Shown here piece by piece: positions 26,747 to 33,078 of a stretch of DNA of 64,000 nucleotides. Source of the DNA: Faecalicatena_A orotica (GTDB taxonomy: Bacteria > Bacillota > Clostridia > Lachnospirales > Lachnospiraceae); NCBI RefSeq assembly GCF_040545875.1, contig NZ_JBEPMR010000001.1, one strand, 5' to 3'. Every line of letters begins with the position of its first letter. The stretch's first letter is position 1. The notes under the pieces were generated by a model that saw only the letters and a program-made list of their open reading frames with translations, did not search any database and was not told the origin of the DNA. Made by a program: the position numbers and the translations under genes.

Positions 26747-26766
26747 CATCACTTTCTTTACGTCTG

Positions 26767-27000
26767 TTATAACGCTCTAAGCAGCGTTTTCTTGCCCTCC
26801 TCAGGGTTCGAAATCTGTGTCTTCATCCCGGTTAAGTAATCCAGCACATCGGACCATTCTCCGACAGCATATGCTGTACTGTCTATACTTTCGATAGCGC
26901 CGATCAAAGAATTGCGAAACTCATCTTTTCTCAAATCAGATATATAATTCGCACCTACCCGATGTGTCAGAACCTCTAACAGTCCCTCTTCTCTTGACAT
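26767..27000 (-). CDS. Small protein of unknown function (77 aa) next to the recombinase switch
   Basis: I do not recognise this protein. It has no signal peptide or membrane segment, is mildly acidic and looks all-helical, with a central SLIGAIESIDSTAYAVGEW segment. GGAGG sits 9 bases before the ATG and a terminator follows the stop, so it looks like a genuine gene rather than a chance frame. Its leader runs straight into the inverted-repeat element at 27036-27303, so its transcription must come from or through that element. Its link to the recombinase is by position only. Confidence 0.7.
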   Translation of the reverse strand: MSREEGLLEVLTHRVGANYISDLRKDEFRNSLIGAIESIDSTAYAVGEWSDVLDYLTGMKTQISNPEEGKKTLLRAL

Positions 27001-27035
27001 AACTTATTCCTCCTTATGGTACTGCGGATTAAAGC

Positions 27036-27303
27036 AGACTTTATTCTGCATTGTTGATAATATAATAATAGTTGGTATGCATCTGGTGATGAAAAAGGTA
27101 GACTTTGGTCAACAAATACATTCCTGTACTTTTTAGCTAAAAAAAGATAGTCCTTAGATAGGAAATAAATAACATTTCCATAAAAAATTATAATCTGCCA
27201 TATATAAATTAATCTTAACAATAATGCAGAATAAAGTCTACCTTTTTCATCACCAGATGCATACCAACTATTATTATATTATCAACAATGCAGAATAAAG
27301 TCT
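27036..27303. repeat. Inverted-repeat element with 71-bp perfect arms and four AAAGTCT ends
   Basis: Arm 27036-27106 is the exact reverse complement of arm 27233-27303, around 126 AT-rich bases. Each arm begins and ends with the heptamer AAAGTCT (27036-27042 and 27100-27106 inverted; 27233-27239 and 27297-27303 direct), so each arm is a 64-bp module between directly repeated heptamers. A 26-base direct repeat (27223-27248 and 27287-27312) extends two of the copies. The outermost copy is centred in a dyad AATGCAGAA...TTCTGCATT (27287-27318). A serine recombinase gene ends 15 bases away. It may be an invertible switch or a recombinase target. TATAAT on minus occurs at 27187-27192 and 27273-27278. 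Confidence 0.9.
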
Positions 27304-27333
27304 ACCTTTTTCTGCATTATTTTTACCATATTT

Positions 27334-27933
27334 TTACATCTCTTCTTTTTGGCTGCACCATTTTTTAAAAGTTTTAAAATCTACATTCAGCCTTCTGGAT
27401 GCCTCTCTTGCGCTGATTTCCTGCCGTTTCCACTCCCAGTATACATTTTCGAATGTTTTGGGAATCTTAAGGGACTCTCTCCCAAAATGTACGCCCCTTG
27501 CTTTTGCCACTGCAATTCCCTCCGCCTGTCTCTGTCTGATGCTCTCGCGTTCGCTCTGCGCTACAAAAGACAAAAGCTGCAGTACAATATCAGCAATCAG
27601 TGTACCTACCAGATCTTTCCCCTTCCTTGTGTCCAGAAGCGGCATATCAATTACTACAATGTCTGCTCCTATTTCCTTCGTTATGTACCTCCACTGCTCT
27701 ATTATATCCTCATAATTTCTTCCCAGGCGGTCGATGGATTTTACGTACAGGACATCGTCCCGTCTGATATTTCTGAGAAGTCTTTTATATTCGGGTCTGT
27801 CGAAATCTTTTCCGGATATCTTTTCCACGTAAAGATTTTTTTCCGGTATCTTCAGATGCTCCATTGCAACCAACTGTCGTTCTACATTCTGGTCTTTAGA
27901 AGATACCCTCACATAACCAAAGCATTTGTGCAT
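27334..27933 (-). CDS. Serine recombinase, resolvase/invertase family
   Basis: Site-specific DNA recombinase of 199 residues. The N-terminal catalytic domain begins FGYVRVSSKDQNVERQ, with the nucleophilic serine at about residue 10, followed by DRLGRNYEDIIEQ and the arginines of the active site. After the long E helix (SERESIRQRQAEGIAVAKARG) comes a helix-turn-helix (EISAREASRRLNVDFKTFKKW). This is the compact layout of Tn3 resolvase and Hin-type invertases, with no large C-terminal domain. I chose the ATG at 27931-27933 because GGAGG precedes it. No transposase is present, so it is not part of an intact transposon here. Confidence 0.92.
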   Translation of the reverse strand: MHKCFGYVRVSSKDQNVERQLVAMEHLKIPEKNLYVEKISGKDFDRPEYKRLLRNIRRDDVLYVKSIDRLGRNYEDIIEQWRYITKEIGADIVVIDMPLLDTRKGKDLVGTLIADIVLQLLSFVAQSERESIRQRQAEGIAVAKARGVHFGRESLKIPKTFENVYWEWKRQEISAREASRRLNVDFKTFKKWCSQKEEM

Positions 27934-27989
27934 TCCTTTCCCTCCTTTTACGACACAACTATTATCGCACATTTATGCGGCAGTACCCG

Positions 27990-28006
27990 CTGGTATATTT
28001 TACCAG
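27990..28006. promoter_or_regulatory. Short palindrome upstream of the recombinase gene
   Basis: CTGGTA-TATTT-TACCAG, 57 bases upstream of the recombinase start, in the AT-rich promoter zone. It may be an operator. Between here and 28117 I see only AT-rich sequence. Confidence 0.35.
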
Positions 28007-28117
28007 TTTTCGAACTAAAAAGTAAAACAAAAGTAACTATAATATTATATATAATACATAGAAACATTTTTCGTAATCATCCATAATCTCATAATCGAAA
28101 AGATTCATAAAATACCA

Positions 28118-28253
28118 GACAAAAAAGAAGTGCCCTTAAGAGGTACTGCCGGTATACTGCGAAAAGCCTGAATCTTTTCGCAGTATACCGGCATGAAAAC
28201 TGATTCCATAACTATCAATTTTCACCTCTTCTGAACACTTCTCCTGACAAAAA
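28118..28253. repeat. Inverted-repeat element flanked by GACAAAAA
   Basis: The inner arms TGCCGGTATACTGCGAAAAG (28147-28166) and its exact complement (28174-28193) surround a 7-base loop. Outer arms AGAAGTG-N5-AAGAGGT (28126-28144) and ACCTCTT-N5-CACTTCT (28224-28242) also pair. GACAAAAA occurs on both sides (28118-28125, 28246-28253). It looks like a small non-autonomous element or a structured RNA. The right copy of the octamer is 3 bases away from the outer arm, so the duplication is not exact at the boundary. The remaining 28254-28300 shows nothing. Confidence 0.6.
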
Positions 28254-28300
28254 CAGTTCTATCATCTATATATGCACTCACTGTGCAGCTCAAACAAGCT

Positions 28301-28915
28301 CTAATAAAATACTTTGCCTTCTTCCAGAATTTCCGGCTTACCGTCCCTTACTTCTACAATGGTAACAGCACAGTTCTTCGGAACGCCATTTATCCAGAAT
28401 CTGGATATATCGGTTTCCCCTTTGATGCAGTTTAACATGGCCGTCAGAGACGCACCATGAGTCGAGATAAGGATTGTTTTGTCTGTAAATTCTTCCCTAT
28501 TGTATAATTCCTCCAGAAATTCCTGAACCCTTTTTTCCACTTCGGGTATGGACTCTCCGCCTTTTGGTACTTTATAACCGGCCGTGTCCGTAAAGAATTT
28601 ATTGAATTCATCACTGTCCGGATCCCGGTTTTCCCCTCTGCAGCGCATCCCCTCACAGACTCCGAACCCCATTTCCTGAATCCTTGGTTCGTCATATAGA
28701 GGAACTGTCCTGCCTGAAAGTATGATCCGGGCAGTCTCACGGGCACGGGCCAGAGGGCTTGTGTAGGCTGCATCGAAGGTTACATCCTTCAGTCCCTCTG
28801 CCGTCTGTTTTGCCAGATGCCTGCCATAGTCGTTCAGGGGGATGTCCGAATGTCCCTGTACTTTTCCTAATTTATTCCACGCCGTCTCACCATGACGAAC
28901 TAAATATAATCTCAT
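28301..28915 (-). CDS. Histidine phosphatase family protein (phosphoglycerate mutase-like)
   Basis: A 204-residue phosphatase using a phosphohistidine intermediate. The RHG motif LVRHGETAWN is at residues 5-14, with the partner glutamate in GEAxx-type EMGFGVCEGM and the second histidine in ILISTHGASLTAML. The group includes cofactor-dependent mutases, CobC-like phosphatases and general phosphatases; the length and sequence do not settle the substrate. It is a single gene transcribed away from luxS. Confidence 0.9.
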   Translation of the reverse strand: MRLYLVRHGETAWNKLGKVQGHSDIPLNDYGRHLAKQTAEGLKDVTFDAAYTSPLARARETARIILSGRTVPLYDEPRIQEMGFGVCEGMRCRGENRDPDSDEFNKFFTDTAGYKVPKGGESIPEVEKRVQEFLEELYNREEFTDKTILISTHGASLTAMLNCIKGETDISRFWINGVPKNCAVTIVEVRDGKPEILEEGKVFY

Positions 28916-29018
28916 GCCATACCTCCTGATTTATGTCTATATGTATCTGTATAGTATAAACATTCCTGTTCCTGCCGTCAAGTTACTGCGCAGGCTGTAC
29001 CCTGCCCCTAATTTGTGC

Positions 29019-29047
29019 TTGTCTTCTTCCTCTACACCCGCTATAAT
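29019..29047 (+). promoter_or_regulatory. Predicted promoter of luxS
   Basis: TTGTCT (29019-29024), 17 bases, TATAAT (29042-29047). AAGGAGG follows at about 29091, before the luxS ATG. I saw no SAM riboswitch in the leader. Confidence 0.65.
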
Positions 29048-29104
29048 AATTTTTAAGATATTGAAGCCATACTGGATTTCATATAATTTCAAGGAGGAAC
29101 TATC

Positions 29105-29584
29105 ATGGAAAAGATAACAAGCTTCACCATAGATCATTTAAAATTAATTCCCGGACTCTATGTTTCACGAAAGGATTTCATAAACGAGCATCCTGTCACC
29201 ACCTTCGACATACGTATGACGAATCCAAATGAGGAACCCGTCATGAATACAGCCGAAGTACACACGATTGAACACCTCGGTGCTACTTTTTTAAGGAACC
29301 ATCCTGCATACGGGAACAAGGTCCTCTATTTCGGCCCAATGGGCTGCCGTACCGGATTCTATCTGCTTCTGGCAGGCAGTTATGACTCAGCCGATATCGT
29401 TCCCCTTATGCAGGAAATGTTCAGCTTTATATCCACTTTTGAAGGAGAAGTCCCCGGGGCTTCTGCGAAAGACTGCGGGAATTACCTCGATATGAATCTG
29501 CCGATGGCCAGATACCTGGCAAAAAAATATCTGAATGAAGTACTCATAGACATACAGGATACACAGATGTACTATCCCGGATAA
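29105..29584 (+). CDS. luxS: S-ribosylhomocysteine lyase LuxS
   Basis: Splits S-ribosylhomocysteine into homocysteine and the autoinducer-2 precursor DPD, in the activated methyl cycle. In the 159-residue protein the metal ligands are His53 and His57 (EVHTIEHLGAT) and Cys124 (KDCGNY). The catalytic residues Glu56 and Cys81 (GPMGCRTGF) are present, so it should be active. It is monocistronic, with its own promoter and terminator. The partner nucleosidase gene (mtnN/pfs) is not in the window. Confidence 0.98.
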   Translation: MEKITSFTIDHLKLIPGLYVSRKDFINEHPVTTFDIRMTNPNEEPVMNTAEVHTIEHLGATFLRNHPAYGNKVLYFGPMGCRTGFYLLLAGSYDSADIVPLMQEMFSFISTFEGEVPGASAKDCGNYLDMNLPMARYLAKKYLNEVLIDIQDTQMYYPG

Positions 29585-29601
29585 CTATGAAAACAAAAAA
29601 G

Positions 29602-29627
29602 GGAACTGCCAGCCGCAGTTCCTTTTT
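29602..29627 (+). terminator. Terminator of luxS
   Basis: GGAACTGC and GCAGTTCC pair around CAGCC, followed by TTTTT. An A-run on the other side lets it serve the converging minus-strand gene too. Confidence 0.9.
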
Positions 29628-29649
29628 CTGTTATATGCTGTCATACTTC

Positions 29650-31350
29650 TTATTTCCCGATCAGCAGTACGATGCTTCTTTCCTTTAGCTCAATCATCTT
29701 CTGATTTTCAAGCGGAATACTGCTCTTTTCTACTCCCAGCCTTGTCTCTGTCACCCGATACCACTTTTTCTTCTTTCCCAGCGTCGGCAGGGCAAAGGAA
29801 TGCTTTTCCCAGTGCATATTGTATGCAATGAAGCAGTCATTGTCTTTTAGTCCGCTGCCACTGTATAGAATTCCGAGCTGGCGGCTTGCAATCTCCGCCG
29901 GAATCTGCCATGCATTCTCTCCGTGGTAAGATACGTCCGGCGTTCCGCATGCGGTCTGGTCCAGCCCCAGAAGAAGGTCCGCACGATGGAGCACAGGATG
30001 TGATTTTCTCAATGCAATCAGTTCCTTCACATACTGGAACAAGTCATCGCTGGTCTTTTTCTTACTCCAGTTGAGCCAGGACAATTCATTGTCCTGACAA
30101 TACACATTATTGTTCCCTTTCTGTGTATTCCCAAATTCATCTCCCGCCAGCAGGCACGGCGTTCCCTGAGCCATCAGCAGCAGGAAAAATGCGTTCCGTA
30201 TCTGGTTCCTTCTAAGTTCCACCACTGCTTTTTTGCGGCTCGGGCCTTCCACTCCGCAGTTCCAGCTGTAATTGTAATCCGGGCCGTCCTGATTGCGTTC
30301 CCCGTTAGCCTCATTATGTTTTCCGTCATAGGATACGAGGTCAAACATGGTAAACCCTGTATGTGTCGTGATGTAATTGCAGCAGCCATCTTCTTTTGTG
30401 TTATGGCGCAGCGCCCAAATAACGTCATTTACCATGCCTTCGTCCCCCTTCAGGAAACGGCGCATGATGTTCTGGAAGGTATCCTCTTTTTTCATGATTT
30501 TGACGCCCTTTAAAAGAGGGTCGCCGACAAGCATATCCCACGGTACGGTATATGGATTCACTACAAAACCATCAACATGATATTCCAGAGTATAGTATCT
30601 GAGGCACTCCCATGCTGTCTGCGGAAGAATCCCGGCCGCAAAAGGCATCTCCAGAACGACTTCTATGCCGGCTTTGTGATATTGCTTTACCATCTCCTTC
30701 AGTTCAAGACAGGGGTTCCCTGATGCACTGTAGGCCGCCTTAGGGGCGAAGTAATATCCGGGTCCGTATCCCCAGTAATTCTGGTATTTTCCCGTGTACT
30801 CCTCGAACTCATAAACAGGCATACACTGGATCTGGTTGATCCCCAGTTCTTTCAGATAGGGAATCTTCCCGGCAGCGCCCAGAAAAGTTCCTTTATGTTT
30901 TACATGGGAGGAACTGTGCATCGTGAAGCCCCTGACATGCAGACTATACGCAATCACTTCATGGTAAGGGATCTTCAACTGGGAGTCTCCCTCCCAGTCA
31001 AAGGAACCCGTGCTGATCTTCCCGCGTATCTGGTGGGACTCGAGGTCTGCCTTCTCTCCAAATGCATGCTGTCCCGTGATTTCCCTGACGAACGGGTCTA
31101 TACTCACCCGTCCGCCAATTCTGTAATTATATTCATACTTATCCGGCTCCAGCCCTTCTACTGCCAGAAACCGGACCTCACCCACAGCCTTTTCTTCTGG
31201 CATGGAGAATACCTGCCCGGGGACCTGTCCGCCCTTTTCGTACAACATAAGTTCACAAGCGGCTCCCGCGGGTACCGCCACTGCAAAATTCACCCTGTCT
31301 TTTACGATTCTTACTCCCAGTGGATATGGAACTCCCTGCACTTCTCTCAT
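29650..31350 (-). CDS. GlgX-like GH13 protein lacking the catalytic residues (probable pseudoenzyme)
   Basis: The 566 residues follow glycogen debranching enzyme GlgX: an N-terminal CBM48-type domain (about 1-110), then a GH13 barrel. Structural motifs stay intact: YWGYGPGYYFAP, KHNEANGE, SWNCGVEGP, LLAGDEFGNTQKGNNN and YCQDNELSWL. The catalytic positions are lost. Region I reads VVLEMPFAAG (230-240) for the usual DVVYNH. The nucleophile motif DGFRFD reads DGFVVN (Asn265). The glutamate region reads VKIMKKED. The HD of region IV reads THT (Thr331). It lies 23 bases after a sugar-binding lipoprotein gene. A binding or regulatory role is likelier than hydrolysis; that is inference. Confidence 0.85.
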   Translation of the reverse strand: MREVQGVPYPLGVRIVKDRVNFAVAVPAGAACELMLYEKGGQVPGQVFSMPEEKAVGEVRFLAVEGLEPDKYEYNYRIGGRVSIDPFVREITGQHAFGEKADLESHQIRGKISTGSFDWEGDSQLKIPYHEVIAYSLHVRGFTMHSSSHVKHKGTFLGAAGKIPYLKELGINQIQCMPVYEFEEYTGKYQNYWGYGPGYYFAPKAAYSASGNPCLELKEMVKQYHKAGIEVVLEMPFAAGILPQTAWECLRYYTLEYHVDGFVVNPYTVPWDMLVGDPLLKGVKIMKKEDTFQNIMRRFLKGDEGMVNDVIWALRHNTKEDGCCNYITTHTGFTMFDLVSYDGKHNEANGERNQDGPDYNYSWNCGVEGPSRKKAVVELRRNQIRNAFFLLLMAQGTPCLLAGDEFGNTQKGNNNVYCQDNELSWLNWSKKKTSDDLFQYVKELIALRKSHPVLHRADLLLGLDQTACGTPDVSYHGENAWQIPAEIASRQLGILYSGSGLKDNDCFIAYNMHWEKHSFALPTLGKKKKWYRVTETRLGVEKSSIPLENQKMIELKERSIVLLIGK

Positions 31351-31373
31351 ATTCTCTAGGTCCTCTCTTCCTT

Positions 31374-32381
31374 TTACTGCCAGCCGTCGGTGCCGTACAT
31401 CTCTACATTTTCCTTATTGATAAAGAACGTCTCTTCATATGTCTCTCTCTCGTAATCATCGTCGTCCAGAATTGCAATTCCTACCTCGACAGCTTTCTTC
31501 CCTATATTGATCGGTGACTGGGCCCCTGTCCCTTCCATTAAAGTCCCCGGTTTCGATAACTCACTTTTCACTCCGGGTGAACCATCCACGCCGTATACGA
31601 GAACATCTTTCCTGCCGGCCTCTTCAAGCGCCTCGACTGCCCCAAGCGCCACCTGGTCATTCCCGCACATAACAGCATCAATCTTCGGATTGTCGGTCAG
31701 AATTCTCTTCATCTCTTCCTTTGCCGTATCTTTTTTCCCTTTTACATCTGCTCTCGCAAGCACTTCAAAGCCCGCATTCGTAATCGCACTCTCAAATCCC
31801 GTAATTCTCTCATTGATAGAATTCATGGAAGGGCATTCCAGTATGACAATCTTTCCTCCGTCAGGACGGTGTTTTACAAGATCCTCCCCGCACAGATAAC
31901 CTGCGTTCTTATTGTCCGAACCTACATAGGCCGTAATCAGGCCGGTTTCCTTTACCTGTGTATCGATATTGATTACCGGGATATCCGCTTCTTTCAACGC
32001 CTCCAGAGCCGGTGTGATCTTCTCCCAGTCAACCGGGCATAAAAACACGGCATCCACGCCTTCTTCTATCATTTCCTGAATCTGCTGTATCTGAAGCTCC
32101 ACATCTGAACCCGGGTCCTTTGTAACCAAATGGTATTCCTTTTCATTCAGAGATGTCTCTATAGACTTCTTAAGGGTATCGAAATAAGGATTGCCCATAT
32201 CTATACAGCTATAGCCGAAGGTATAGCCGTCGTACACTTCCTCTTCTTCCTCGCCGCCATCCTCATTCTCTGTTTCCTGTACTGCATTATCTTCAGGCGT
32301 ACCTACATTTTTCTTGCAGCCCGCGAGCATCATGGATGCTGTCAGAACTACAAGGAGTACGCTCAGTATTTTCTTTTTCAT
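31374..32381 (-). CDS. Sugar-binding lipoprotein, RbsB-like (orphan)
   Basis: A 335-residue periplasmic-binding-protein type 1 domain. The signal peptide ends in the lipobox LAGC at about residues 19-22, so it is a membrane-anchored lipoprotein. An acidic linker (residues about 38-48) precedes the domain. AYVGSDNKNAGYLCGEDL, AVMCGNDQVALGAVEAL and VYGVDGSPGVK are typical of ribose/galactose-type binding proteins. No ABC permease or ATPase gene lies beside it. It is followed by the inactive GlgX-like gene, so the pair may sense or hold saccharide rather than form a classical transporter. Confidence 0.9.
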   Translation of the reverse strand: MKKKILSVLLVVLTASMMLAGCKKNVGTPEDNAVQETENEDGGEEEEEVYDGYTFGYSCIDMGNPYFDTLKKSIETSLNEKEYHLVTKDPGSDVELQIQQIQEMIEEGVDAVFLCPVDWEKITPALEALKEADIPVINIDTQVKETGLITAYVGSDNKNAGYLCGEDLVKHRPDGGKIVILECPSMNSINERITGFESAITNAGFEVLARADVKGKKDTAKEEMKRILTDNPKIDAVMCGNDQVALGAVEALEEAGRKDVLVYGVDGSPGVKSELSKPGTLMEGTGAQSPINIGKKAVEVGIAILDDDDYERETYEETFFINKENVEMYGTDGWQ

Positions 32382-32452
32382 CTGTTAACCTCCTACATGT
32401 TTCTGAATCTGTCAATCACCTGCTTCTTCCATTCTACCGTTTTTCTCCCCAA

Positions 32453-32612
32453 TGTCAATAGTTACTGTTCACAGGCAAGCCTGTAAACAGTAAAGCGCCT
32501 GCTCATTTAAAGTCGCCTGCAGCGAGGAGCAGGCTTATTGGCTACTTTACGTTCTTCCTCCCAGCCTATCAGCGTAGTGATAGGCTGGGGAGTGAGCAGT
32601 AACTGTCAATAG
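32453..32612. mobile_element. MITE-like element with 8-bp target duplication
   Basis: Imperfect 12-bp terminal repeats GTTACTGTTCAC (32461-32472) and GTGAGCAGTAAC (32592-32603) match at 11 of 12 positions. The octamer TGTCAATA flanks both ends (32453-32460 and 32604-32611). Inside are three strong hairpins: 32462-32493 (15-bp stem, one mismatch), GCCTGCTC/GAGCAGGC (32497-32534) and CCCAGCCTATCA/TGATAGGCTGGG (32560-32589). It has no coding capacity. It sits in the divergent spacer between the lipoprotein gene and DUF1292; the rest of 32382-32763 shows only a ribosome site. Confidence 0.75.
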
Positions 32613-32763
32613 CAACAACTGCCATCCCGTGTATGTTTCCCCTTGCTTTTTACTCTTCTTTTTGTTAGAGTTAAGGTATATCCAAGGGCCGCATCAATCT
32701 GCACCCGCGGAAGGATCTGCCGATAAAACTGCAGAATAAGCCAACCAATAAAGGAGATCATCT

Positions 32764-33078
32764 ATGAACGAAGAAAACGAATCACTCACCGTAACATTAA
32801 CACTCGACAACAATGAAGAACTTGAGTGCGCTGTACTCACAATCTATGAAGTGGACGGACAGGAATATATTGCCCTGCTCCCCCTGGATGAGGAAGGCAG
32901 CAATGAGGAAGGACAAGTCTTCCTTTACCGCTTCTCTGAAAAGACACCGGGTGAACCGGAGCTCGAGAACATCGAAGATGATGATGAATACGAACGTGCT
33001 GCTGATAAGTTCGATGAGTGGCTGGATACTCAGGAATTTGAAGACCTGGATCTGGATGACGACTCAGACGAGGAATAA
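32764..33078 (+). CDS. DUF1292 family protein (YrzB-like)
   Basis: A 104-residue, very acidic small protein of the DUF1292 family, with the core TLDNNEELECAVLTIYEVDGQEYIALLPLDE at the N-terminus and an acidic C-terminal tail. The function is unknown. AAGGAGAT precedes the ATG. The last 15 bases overlap the 3' end of the convergent helicase gene, and no terminator separates the two, so antisense read-through is possible. Confidence 0.9.
   Translation: MNEENESLTVTLTLDNNEELECAVLTIYEVDGQEYIALLPLDEEGSNEEGQVFLYRFSEKTPGEPELENIEDDDEYERAADKFDEWLDTQEFEDLDLDDDSDEE

Noticed and set aside
26800..26815. GGTTCGAAATC resembling a tRNA T-loop
   Set aside because: No acceptor, D or anticodon arms around it; it lies in the 77-codon gene. 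No tRNA was found anywhere in the window.
28916..29104. Possible SAM-type riboswitch before luxS
   Set aside because: No multi-stem aptamer pattern; an ordinary promoter about 60 bases before the gene explains the spacer.
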